A stretch of DNA of 32,957 nucleotides from Phycisphaerales bacterium. Lineage in GTDB: Bacteria > Planctomycetota > Phycisphaerae > Phycisphaerales > UBA1924. The position numbers and the translations under genes were made by a program. The stretch covers positions 1 through 32,957 of the forward strand of contig JAESRA010000089.1 of the NCBI GenBank assembly GCA_016764895.1, written 5' to 3'. Positions 17,111 to 26,358 of this stretch are shown piece after piece (positions within the stretch are counted from its first letter, which is position 1; every line of letters starts with the position of its first letter). The notes beneath the pieces were generated by a model. The model was not told the origin of the DNA, searched no databases, and worked only from the letters and a program-made list of their open reading frames with translations.

Positions 17111-19111
17111 TCACGGGCAACCCGCGCCGTACTCTGACAAGAATGCTGAAATATCAAAGAAGTCAAAGACGGTGTCTCCATTGAAGTCCACTGAGTTGGC
17201 CAAGAAGAACGAGATATCGAAGAAGTCAAGGGTGCCATCACCATTCAAATCTGCTTCACAAATCACGATAGGTGCAGAAAGGTTAATGAACTGGTCGCCA
17301 GCGATAGCGTTAAAGTCCAAGTCGTTAATCCCATCGCTATCCGCATCGCGAGGGCCCACATTGTCTGAGCCATCAGGGATCCCGCCGAGAATCTGGTTCG
17401 ACAAGAAGGAGAACGAATCGTTCGAAATCCAGCCAGCCATCAAAATATCCTGAACCCCGTCCCAACCAAGTTCATCAAGATCAATACAAATCTCGATACC
17501 AGAGTTCACAGCCGCCGCAGCAGCAGGGTCAGCCGCCACATCAGTCACACCAGCAACATTGGAGTTGTCGATCGCAAGCTGAATCAAGCCAGGCATTGGA
17601 TTAAACGGGTCAGTTTCAAGAAGGCGAGGAGCGTACTGAGCAAACAGACTCCCGAAGGTACCGTCCTGGATATCAACCTGTGGACCAGAGAAGTCCATCA
17701 CAGGCGTAGCAACGACCTCACCACCAAAGTATGAACCGTAATCAGTGATCACACCAAAGAACGGATCAATGTTGGCACCATTGGTACGAAGCGTTGCCGC
17801 ATCGGTGAAGTTGAGCAGGTCATCGCCGCTCACGCCGTTGTTGGTGTTCATCCAGTAATCAGGCTCAAAGCCAGCATCAAAGGTGATCCCAGCCATCCCA
17901 TTTAAGTTGTTAAAGCTGATATCAACATTGTTATCCAGAAGAACATTCTGGCCACCAGGCTGAACATCAAAGAAGAAGTTCAACTTGTTCCAGTTGTTCT
18001 GCATGTTGCCACCAATAAAGAGATACAAACGATTGTTCACGGTGTCAATATACACTCGGCAGTTATTGAGTTCTGAGCCATACGCCCAGTTCGTGTCAGG
18101 CGAAACAGGTGTAGGCGAAGCCTGTGACCCCAGAACACCAGCGATATTCGAGTTGTCAATACCCATGCTCACGCCGCCGACGAGTGCGCCAGCGTTGGCG
18201 GCACCGTAGCCAGCCAGTGAACCGAGATCATCAATCGTCGAAGACATCCCACCAAAATACGCACGAGGCACATTCGGAGTTGTCCCGTCATCAGCATCGT
18301 CGTTCCACGCATCAACTGAGAAGAGATAGTCAGCATCAAAGCCAGCATCAAATACCAGGCCCGACTGGCCATCAATGATGAACCCACCATCGCCAGAGCC
18401 AGCGCCAAGAACCGCATCGCCGCCAACGCCTGTATCAATGTACAGATCCAAAGCGTTGCCGTTGTTCTCAAGGTTACCGGCTACAAAGATGTAGAGGTTG
18501 GTCGCGTCCTTGGCCATGTAGATCCCGTCGATCTCAGAGCCACCACCATTGGGGCCTGAGCCATCTTCGGTGCCGTCGGTTTCGTCACCGAATCCGGTGT
18601 AGTTCCCCTGAAGGAATGCGTTGGTGTATGCCGGGCCAGCATCAAGAGTGCCGTCAACAGCCGGGGTGCCCGATGCGATTGCACCGAGGTCAACTGAAAT
18701 GTGCTGTGTTGTTGTATCAAACGGGGCAGCGTTCAGGTCCTGAGCACCACCGAGGTTGTTCGTATCAACAACCAAATCGCCAACGATCTGATTGGACTTA
18801 AATGTCCGATCACCAGAGTTCACCCAGCCCGCGATGCGGATTGTTTCGGTGCCAGTGAGGCCCAGCGATGCCAGTGGGATACAGATTTCAATACCCGTAC
18901 CAACATTCTCAGGATCACCAAAGACGCCACCTTGGAACAAACCTGGGCTGTTATCACCGAATGCGGTCGCATTATTATTCACCCAGATCACATCTGAGTA
19001 AAATGCATCCTCGGTACCGGCATCGTACAGCCCGTCAATTACTGGCTGGGCCATGACCGAACCTGCGCAGGCCGCAATGGTTACAGCCATCATTGATTTT
19101 GAAACTCTCAT
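17111..19111 (-). CDS. Secreted repeat protein with C-terminal GC-type dockerin
   Basis: Start MRVSKSMMAVTIAACAGSVMAQP with GAGGAG upstream. Tail CEADLNGDGTLDFFDISFFLANSVDFNGDTVFDFFDISAFLSEYGAGCP. Internal homologous repeats. Confidence 0.85.
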   Translation of the reverse strand: MRVSKSMMAVTIAACAGSVMAQPVIDGLYDAGTEDAFYSDVIWVNNNATAFGDNSPGLFQGGVFGDPENVGTGIEICIPLASLGLTGTETIRIAGWVNSGDRTFKSNQIVGDLVVDTNNLGGAQDLNAAPFDTTTQHISVDLGAIASGTPAVDGTLDAGPAYTNAFLQGNYTGFGDETDGTEDGSGPNGGGSEIDGIYMAKDATNLYIFVAGNLENNGNALDLYIDTGVGGDAVLGAGSGDGGFIIDGQSGLVFDAGFDADYLFSVDAWNDDADDGTTPNVPRAYFGGMSSTIDDLGSLAGYGAANAGALVGGVSMGIDNSNIAGVLGSQASPTPVSPDTNWAYGSELNNCRVYIDTVNNRLYLFIGGNMQNNWNKLNFFFDVQPGGQNVLLDNNVDISFNNLNGMAGITFDAGFEPDYWMNTNNGVSGDDLLNFTDAATLRTNGANIDPFFGVITDYGSYFGGEVVATPVMDFSGPQVDIQDGTFGSLFAQYAPRLLETDPFNPMPGLIQLAIDNSNVAGVTDVAADPAAAAAVNSGIEICIDLDELGWDGVQDILMAGWISNDSFSFLSNQILGGIPDGSDNVGPRDADSDGINDLDFNAIAGDQFINLSAPIVICEADLNGDGTLDFFDISFFLANSVDFNGDTVFDFFDISAFLSEYGAGCP

Positions 19112-19290
19112 TCTGATCTCCTCAAAGATTCTGGGTATAAACACCACGGTCCAACGCGGTGAATTTGTTCAAAACGCCGCGTAAAAGCCGCGACCAAACA
19201 TGACCACCATATCACAGAGTCCGTGGTTCAATCGTCGAAAACTGTCATTTTTAGTAGAAAATATAACTTTGTACCAAAACCACCACCGCC

Positions 19291-21183
19291 CTACTCCGGC
19301 CACTCAACCAATCGCAAATCCACACCCCAACACGACTCACCACGCTCAAAACGATGGTTCACTTCCGATATCAATCCCCCAGCATTCCCATCCCCACCCT
19401 CTCTCCAAACAATACCGCATGGTCCGATAGACACCACCAACGCCCGATCACCAATCCATCGCGTCACCCGAACCCCCGCCCCATCCTCGCTCGCCTCCCA
19501 CTCCGCATCACCAAACCGGATCAACTCCCCAAACCCAGGATCACGATTCAACCCCATAATCCACCGAACCTCATCCCGGAACCATCGGCTCCGAGAATCG
19601 ACCCCGCCAGATGAAAAATGCTCCGGATTGATCGGGTGCCGATCATCAGGATCATCCGCCCCCACCATCCCAAACTCATCCCCATTATAAATCATCGATG
19701 CCCCAGGATTGGCAACCATCAACATATACGCAACCAACGCCCGTACAAGAGCATCGTCACTGACCGTGTCCCGGTCATATGTTTCCGAATCCCTCCACGG
19801 GTGGGCCCCATTATCAAACGATCTCTGGTGATCATTGTGCATAAGTGACGCCAGCCGCTCGGTATCGTGTGAACTCATCAGGTTTAGCTGACTCAGATCG
19901 GTTTCCAGATCATGCGAGTACACTTCACGGAGCCGGGCCACCAACGACCTCGCATCCCCCTTCATATGCCCAATCGAAAGCCAGTCCGCCACCGCATACG
20001 CCATCGGATAATTCATCTGCGCATCAAACGCAGTCCCATCAAAATACTCCCTCCCATCAAACCAAATCTCCCCAACAATCAACGCCTCTGGATTCAATTC
20101 CTTGACCAACAACCGCCAATCCTTCCAAAAAGGCCTCCCAATCTCATTGGCAACATCAAGACGCCATCCATCAATCCCATCAGACGGATCGCCATCCCCA
20201 TTGGGATCCATCCATCGCCTCGTCACCGCCATCATGTGTGCTTTAGGCCCAGGCGCCAAATCCCCCGTTTCAGTCTGCCGAAACACAGGCAAGTCACCGT
20301 TCTTCCCATTCCATGATTTCCATCCAATCAACTGCCCGCTCCCCCAGTAATCATCAAACTCGGCCTCAAACCAATCCGCATACTTTGACGCACGCCCATG
20401 CTTGATCACATCGTCAAATGCCCAGTGATCCCGGCCCACATGGTTCCAGACCCCATCAAGTATGATCTTCATCCCCCGCTCATGCACCGCCGGGATAAAG
20501 GTCTCAACGAACCAAACATCCGCAGGCGTCCAATCCCAAGTCGATTCATCGCTCGGATCACCCACCGTCGAAGCCTCCACCACCCCAATCCCCCCAATTG
20601 TGGATATCTCCCCAGGATGACCCAGCGTCGGATCAATATGTCGCTGATCCGCAGCATCATATTTATGCAACGAAGTCGATGTGAACACCGGGCATATATA
20701 GATACCCTCTACCCCCAACTCCTGAAGCACATCAAGATGTTCGAGCACCCCTTGCAGATCCCCTCCATACCGCCTTTGAAAAATCACATTGGCAATTGCC
20801 CCACCAGCCTGGCCCGGATCGAACCAAAACCGCAACGGCTCACCAGCCGAAAGTATCCACGCACGCTCAATTTCCTCAATTGTCGGCTCATCAAACGGCT
20901 GGTCCCATAACACCGTAGTGCTCCGGGCCTGAACAGGATCATTCCCCGGATTCCCATTGGCAAATCGCTCAGGAAACACCTGATACCACACCATCCCACG
21001 CGACCACACAGGCCCAAATCGAGAATCTTCCTCAATTTCTGACTCAATCTGGGTAGCCACCCTACCCCCCCGCTCATCAGGGCCTTCTGTACTTTCAGCC
21101 CCGTGGGATAGACCAATCGCAGTCAAAATCACCAATACGGCCACCATTTTCAAACCGAACAACGAAAACTGATTTGCATACAT
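19291..21183 (-). CDS. GH13 alpha-amylase family enzyme (neopullulanase/cyclomaltodextrinase-like), exported
   Basis: GMKIILDGVWNHVG, DGWRLDVANE, LIVGEIWFD, LMSSHDTERL. Start MYANQFSLFGLKMVAVLVILTAIGLSHGA at 21183 (signal peptide); the track start at 21408 would overlap the divergent gene. Confidence 0.9.
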   Translation of the reverse strand: MYANQFSLFGLKMVAVLVILTAIGLSHGAESTEGPDERGGRVATQIESEIEEDSRFGPVWSRGMVWYQVFPERFANGNPGNDPVQARSTTVLWDQPFDEPTIEEIERAWILSAGEPLRFWFDPGQAGGAIANVIFQRRYGGDLQGVLEHLDVLQELGVEGIYICPVFTSTSLHKYDAADQRHIDPTLGHPGEISTIGGIGVVEASTVGDPSDESTWDWTPADVWFVETFIPAVHERGMKIILDGVWNHVGRDHWAFDDVIKHGRASKYADWFEAEFDDYWGSGQLIGWKSWNGKNGDLPVFRQTETGDLAPGPKAHMMAVTRRWMDPNGDGDPSDGIDGWRLDVANEIGRPFWKDWRLLVKELNPEALIVGEIWFDGREYFDGTAFDAQMNYPMAYAVADWLSIGHMKGDARSLVARLREVYSHDLETDLSQLNLMSSHDTERLASLMHNDHQRSFDNGAHPWRDSETYDRDTVSDDALVRALVAYMLMVANPGASMIYNGDEFGMVGADDPDDRHPINPEHFSSGGVDSRSRWFRDEVRWIMGLNRDPGFGELIRFGDAEWEASEDGAGVRVTRWIGDRALVVSIGPCGIVWREGGDGNAGGLISEVNHRFERGESCWGVDLRLVEWPE

Positions 21184-21307
21184 AGCGATTCCCTGTTGAC
21201 GCGGGCCAATTGATCCAGTAAAGTTCCGGTTGGGAACATAGAGGCATTTTTGCAATCTACAATTTTGCAGGCCTCGTCGCAACGATCGTATAACAAGGAT
21301 ACCACCA

Positions 21308-22303
21308 ATGCCCCCCCATCGCCGACTGGCCTTCACCCTAATCGAACTCCTCGTTGTGATCGCCATCATTGCCCTACTCATAGGCATCCTCTTGCCAGCA
21401 CTGGGCAAAGCTAGGCAGTCAGCTCAGGATATTAAGTGTCAGGTGGGTAATCGAACAATCTCCCAAACTATGACACTCTACGCAGATGACAATAAAGGTT
21501 GGCTGCCGATGATTCCTGCAGATAATCGCGCTGTTCCATACCCCGATCGCGATACGATCGTTAGGAAGCAATCAGGAGCGGGTGGGCTCGCCGGCTTCTT
21601 CTCACTGATACAAGTGGGTGACGCACCCTGGACCGGAGGACCCGCTCCAACCACCGGCGACCGCGGATATGTCGGCTCGATGCTCGGCGGCATTGGCGCC
21701 TACCCAAATGGTCAAAAAACCCCCGTAATGGATGGCTATATGGACGCCTTCGAATCCCTAACCTGCGCAAGGGACAAGGCAGACAGCTATTTCCCAAGGC
21801 CATTTAATATGGACCAACGCTACAGCGATGCCAACAGAGTAGACAAAACACCTGAACCCCCGGGCAGGCCCGAAGATGTCATCAGCTACAACATCAGCTA
21901 CATCTATATCGCCGGCCTGAGAATTGACGAACCAGGACTCCCCTACGCGATCCCTTTCTTTGGCGATGAAACAAATACAAACGATCTTGTATTCAATGCT
22001 TGGTATGGCTACGACTGGAAAAATGGCACAGCCGGAACTGAGAGCCAAGATGTTCTTGACGAAGTGGGGTACAACCCTGTTTCCGGATACGCAAAAATTG
22101 ACAACCACGGTGCAGATGGTGGGTATTTCGCATTCACCGACGGGCATGTTGAATTTATCGAAAAAAACCCCCAAAGAACTTTCTTCGCAAGCCTAAACGA
22201 TCCGCTTCTTTCCGACGAACTTCGAAACGAAATAAAAAGTGAAGGCCTCAGCATGGATATCTACAAACCAGGACGGAGCAATTTTGTCCGTACAATGGAC
22301 TAA
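21308..22303 (+). CDS. Prepilin-type N-terminal cleavage/methylation domain protein (pseudopilin-like, H-X9-DG type)
   Basis: [31 protein letters not shown] and [11 protein letters not shown]. Confidence 0.9.
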   Translation: MPPHRRLAFTLIELLVVIAIIALLIGILLPALGKARQSAQDIKCQVGNRTISQTMTLYADDNKGWLPMIPADNRAVPYPDRDTIVRKQSGAGGLAGFFSLIQVGDAPWTGGPAPTTGDRGYVGSMLGGIGAYPNGQKTPVMDGYMDAFESLTCARDKADSYFPRPFNMDQRYSDANRVDKTPEPPGRPEDVISYNISYIYIAGLRIDEPGLPYAIPFFGDETNTNDLVFNAWYGYDWKNGTAGTESQDVLDEVGYNPVSGYAKIDNHGADGGYFAFTDGHVEFIEKNPQRTFFASLNDPLLSDELRNEIKSEGLSMDIYKPGRSNFVRTMD

Positions 22304-22368
22304 ATAACACACCGTTACCATTCTCTTCCCAAGCTCACCACGACCATGACAATTGATCGAGGCGAACC

Positions 22369-23625
22369 GTGACCACAGCGAACCCCGCTCCCAAAAAATC
22401 CAGCACCAAACCACCATTCCTCAAACGACTCTTGGCACACCAAGAGTCAGGCTTGGTATTGGTCATCATATTGATCTCCCTAGGACTCACTCTTTTCGGA
22501 ACACTCAATCCCGTCGAAACAAAAAACGCCATCGAACGCCCCGCCGGCTCCCAAGTCCTCCTCCTCGATGCCCAAGGCGTCACCCACGCCAACGGCACCA
22601 TCGCACGAACAAAAATCGCCACCTACCGAGTAAAATCCCCCGACTCCCACACAGACTACCCCGCCAATCAAATCAAAAACTACGACTCCACAACCGACAC
22701 CCTCTACAAAATCACCAAACTCAACCCCTTCCTCAACAAATCAAATCTCGTACTCGTCACCAAAGACGCGAGTTTCTTTGCCATCATCGCCGTAGGAATG
22801 ACAGGCGTCATCATCCTCGCAGGCATCGACCTCTCCGTCGGCTCCATCTATGGCCTCTGCGCCATCGTCGGCGCAATGATCCTCACAAATCTCCCCCCCG
22901 ATACAGGATGGATCGTCGCCGTCCCCATCGCCCTCCTCGTTTGCATGACCGTCGGCACCCTCTGCGGCTTCGCCAACGGCGCCATGAGCGAAGGTCTAGG
23001 CGTACACCCCTTCGTCATCACCCTCGGCATGATGGCCATCCTCCGAGGCCTCACCGTCGTCATACCACAAGAACTCTTCGGCACACAATCCATCGGAGGA
23101 TTCCCCACCTCCTTCACCACAGGATTCTTCAAAGCCGAATTCTTCGGCGTATACCCCGTCCCCGTCATCATCATGATCCTCTGCGGAATCGTCGGCTGGT
23201 TCGTACTCGCCAAAACGGTCTTCGGCCGGCGCATCTTTGCCATCGGCGGCAACGAAACAGCCGCCAAATACGCAGGCATCCCAGTCAAAAAAACCAAAAT
23301 ACTCGTCTACACCATCACCGGAGCCCTCTGCGGCCTCTCAGCATGTGCATACCTCGGCTACTACGGGGCCGCCGAAACCAACGCCGGCAACGCCTACGAG
23401 CTCCAGGTCATCGCCGCCACCGTCATCGGCGGCGCATCGCTCATGGGCGGGCGAGGCACCGTCATCGGGGCCGTCCTCGGAGCCATCATCATCCAACTCA
23501 TCAACAACACCCTCATCATCTTCGAGGTTGACACCAGTTATAATCAAATCGTCATGGGCGCCGCCATCATCATCGCGGTCGTCATCGACCAAACCAAACA
23601 AAGAATCCAAGCCCGCAGGGCTTAA
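22369..23625 (+). CDS. Sugar ABC transporter permease (RbsC/BPD_transp_2 family)
   Basis: 418 aa, GTG start. AVGMTGVIILAGIDLSVGSIYGL, TVIGGASLMGGRGTVIGAVLGA, FGRRIFAIGGNETAAKYAGI. Confidence 0.92.
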   Translation: MTTANPAPKKSSTKPPFLKRLLAHQESGLVLVIILISLGLTLFGTLNPVETKNAIERPAGSQVLLLDAQGVTHANGTIARTKIATYRVKSPDSHTDYPANQIKNYDSTTDTLYKITKLNPFLNKSNLVLVTKDASFFAIIAVGMTGVIILAGIDLSVGSIYGLCAIVGAMILTNLPPDTGWIVAVPIALLVCMTVGTLCGFANGAMSEGLGVHPFVITLGMMAILRGLTVVIPQELFGTQSIGGFPTSFTTGFFKAEFFGVYPVPVIIMILCGIVGWFVLAKTVFGRRIFAIGGNETAAKYAGIPVKKTKILVYTITGALCGLSACAYLGYYGAAETNAGNAYELQVIAATVIGGASLMGGRGTVIGAVLGAIIIQLINNTLIIFEVDTSYNQIVMGAAIIIAVVIDQTKQRIQARRA

Positions 23626-23648
23626 AAACCAAACCGGAGCCATCCACA

Positions 23649-24686
23649 ATGTTCACACGCCACCCACTGCTCTCTACAGCAATGTTCTCACTCTCAGCCC
23701 TCTCCCTCATCGGATGCTCCGGCGGATCAGACTCCGAAAAAAACACAGGCGACGACCACGCTGACCACGGCGACCACGCCCACGACGACATCACCTACAA
23801 AATCGGCGTCATCGCCAAAAGCAACTCCAACCCAGTATTCCTCGCTGCAAAAAACGGAGCCTTCGCAGCAGGCAAGCGACTCACCAAAGAACTCGACGGC
23901 GCAACCGTCGAAATCCTCTGGCAAACCCCCGCCATGGAAGACGCTCAACTCCAAGCCCAATATGTAGAACAACTCGTCGCCTCAGGCATCGACGGCATCG
24001 CCATCTCCTGCACCGATGCAAACCTCCTCACCAGCGCACTCAAAGCAGCCGTCGACAAAGGCGTCATCGTCGTCACCTTCGACTCAGACGCACCAGACTC
24101 AGGACGCATGGCCTACTACGGCGTAAACGACTACGAAGCCGGCAAAGAACTCATGCGACAACTCGCCACCGTCATGAACAACGAAGGCAAAGTCGCCGTC
24201 CTCACCGGAAACCCCGCCGCCACCAACCTCCAAGCCCGCGTCAACGGCGTCGTCGAACAAGCCGCCGAGTACGACGGCATCGAAATCCCTATGGTCTATT
24301 CCTTCATGCCAGAAACCGCAACAGAAGCCGCCGCAAAAATGCAACAAGTTCAAACCGCAAACCCAGACATCACAGGCTGGGCACTCGTCGGAGGCTGGCC
24401 CCTCTACACCGACAACGCACTCGACGGCATCTACGAAAATGCCAAAATCGCCTCAATGGACCCCCTCCCACTCCCACTTCAATACGCCATGAAGGGACAA
24501 GTTCAGGTCCTCGTAGGCCAACCATACTACGGCTGGGGCGAAAAATCAGTCGAAATGATCGTCGACAAACTCCACTTCGATCGCAGCCCAGCATCCGACA
24601 TGGTCATCGCCGACTTTGACATCGTCACCACCGAAACCGCCGAAGAGTTCTTAAAGAACTGGGAACTCTGGCTCGGCAAAGATTGA
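23649..24686 (+). CDS. Sugar ABC transporter substrate-binding lipoprotein (RbsB-like, Peripla_BP_4)
   Basis: 345 aa. Lipobox LSLIGCSGG, His/Asp-rich linker DDHADHGDHAHDD, YKIGVIAKSNSNPVFLAAKNGA, GIDGIAISCTDANLL. Confidence 0.9.
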   Translation: MFTRHPLLSTAMFSLSALSLIGCSGGSDSEKNTGDDHADHGDHAHDDITYKIGVIAKSNSNPVFLAAKNGAFAAGKRLTKELDGATVEILWQTPAMEDAQLQAQYVEQLVASGIDGIAISCTDANLLTSALKAAVDKGVIVVTFDSDAPDSGRMAYYGVNDYEAGKELMRQLATVMNNEGKVAVLTGNPAATNLQARVNGVVEQAAEYDGIEIPMVYSFMPETATEAAAKMQQVQTANPDITGWALVGGWPLYTDNALDGIYENAKIASMDPLPLPLQYAMKGQVQVLVGQPYYGWGEKSVEMIVDKLHFDRSPASDMVIADFDIVTTETAEEFLKNWELWLGKD

Positions 24687-24695
24687 TACCGGTTT

Positions 24696-26303
24696 ATGTC
24701 TGACACCAAACCAAACCTGATCGCCACCGGCATCTCAAAGCGTTTCGGTAATACCCAAGCACTCAAAGATGTCACCGTGTCCTTCTTCCCCGGAGAAGTC
24801 CACGCGCTCATGGGCGAGAACGGTGCGGGCAAATCCACCCTCGGCAAAGTCCTCGCAGGCCTCCACGCACAAAACACCGGCACAGTCACCCTCAACAGCC
24901 GCAAACTCATCCCAGGCTCCCTCGACGACGCATTCCACGCAGGCATCAGAATCGTCCACCAAGAACTCGCCCAATGCCCAAACCTCTCCGTCGCAGAAAA
25001 CCTCTGCCTCCACGACATCCCCACCAAAGGCCTCACCGTCGATTTCGCAGAAATGGAACGACGAGCCGCTGCCCTGGTCCATCAACTTGACCCAGACATT
25101 GATGTCACCAAACCCCTCGGCCTCCTCTCCCCAGGCCGACGCCAAATCTGCCAGATCGCCGCATCACTCGACAAAAACCCCGACGGCTCCATGATCGCCA
25201 AGATCATCGTCCTCGACGAACCCACCTCGTCGCTGTCGATCTCCGAAGCATCCATCCTCATGGACATCGCCCGCGACCTTGCCTCCAAAGGCCTCACCAT
25301 CATCTATGTCTCCCACCGCATGAGCGAAATCTTCACCTGCTGCGACCGCGTCACCATCCTCCGTGATGGCAAGTTCGTCGCCACCAATATCGTCAGCGAA
25401 ATCGACGAACCCACCCTCGTCGAACAAATGATCGGACGACGAATCGAAGCCCTCCAAAACAAATCCAACGGCTCCAACCAATCCATCGAAACCCAAGCCC
25501 TCAAAGCCCAAATCGGCACCGATCATCACACCCCCGTATCCCACAGCGGAAACCCACGGCTCGTTATCAAAAAACTCTACTCCCCAGGAAAACTCGACAA
25601 CTGCTCTCTGAATCTCTACCCCGGAGAAGTCCTCGGCATCGGAGGCCTCGTCGGAGCAGGCCGCTCCGAACTCTTCGACGCCATCTTCAACATCGACACC
25701 CGCGCCAAAGGATCGGTCAAAATTGACGGCGACGAAATCCTCGGTAAAGGCATCCGCGCCGCAATCGACGCCGGTGTAGGGCTCGGCTATGTTCCCGAAG
25801 ACCGGCGCATCCAAGGCCTCTTCTTCAATCTCGGTATCGACGAAAATATCATCGCCCCAATCATGAACCGCATGGCTGGCCCGCTGGGAATCCGTAACCG
25901 AGCCGCAGAACTCGAAACCGTCCGCAAACGCATCGGACGCTTCCAAATCAAAACCGCCTCACTCTCCCAAACAACCCCAGGCGAACTCTCAGGCGGCAAC
26001 CAACAAAAACTCCTCATCGCCCGATGGATGACCCAAGACACCAAAGTCCTCCTCCTCGACGAACCCACACGAGGCATCGATGTCGGCACCAAAGCCGAAA
26101 TCTACAAACTCATCCGCCAGGCCGCCGACGACGGCCTCGCAATCCTCCTGGTCTCCTCAGAAATGCCAGAACTCCTCGCCTTATCCGACCGCATCCTCGT
26201 CATGGGCGACGGCCAAATCAAAGGCGAACTGACCGAAAACCAAATGACCCAAACCAACATCCTCACACTCGCTACCAAAGAAAAAGCCCACGCCTTGGTC
26301 TGA
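24696..26303 (+). CDS. Sugar ABC transporter ATP-binding protein (RbsA-like, two ATPase domains)
   Basis: 535 aa. GENGAGKSTLGKVLAG, VLDEPTSSL, ELSGGNQQKLLIARWM, LLLDEPTRGIDVGTK. Confidence 0.93.
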   Translation: MSDTKPNLIATGISKRFGNTQALKDVTVSFFPGEVHALMGENGAGKSTLGKVLAGLHAQNTGTVTLNSRKLIPGSLDDAFHAGIRIVHQELAQCPNLSVAENLCLHDIPTKGLTVDFAEMERRAAALVHQLDPDIDVTKPLGLLSPGRRQICQIAASLDKNPDGSMIAKIIVLDEPTSSLSISEASILMDIARDLASKGLTIIYVSHRMSEIFTCCDRVTILRDGKFVATNIVSEIDEPTLVEQMIGRRIEALQNKSNGSNQSIETQALKAQIGTDHHTPVSHSGNPRLVIKKLYSPGKLDNCSLNLYPGEVLGIGGLVGAGRSELFDAIFNIDTRAKGSVKIDGDEILGKGIRAAIDAGVGLGYVPEDRRIQGLFFNLGIDENIIAPIMNRMAGPLGIRNRAAELETVRKRIGRFQIKTASLSQTTPGELSGGNQQKLLIARWMTQDTKVLLLDEPTRGIDVGTKAEIYKLIRQAADDGLAILLVSSEMPELLALSDRILVMGDGQIKGELTENQMTQTNILTLATKEKAHALV

Positions 26304-26358
26304 TGTACAAACCATTGCATGGGCTTCTTGTTTCTTCTGTGTTCTTCAGGCCATCAAA

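Noticed and set aside
21184-21408. N-terminal extension of the GH13 ORF on the minus strand
   Set aside because: Would cover the divergent prepilin gene start; a normal signal peptide begins at 21183.
23745-23793. Zinc ABC transporter binding protein
   Set aside because: Only the linker is His-rich; the rest of the protein and its neighbours are RbsB/RbsA/RbsC-type.
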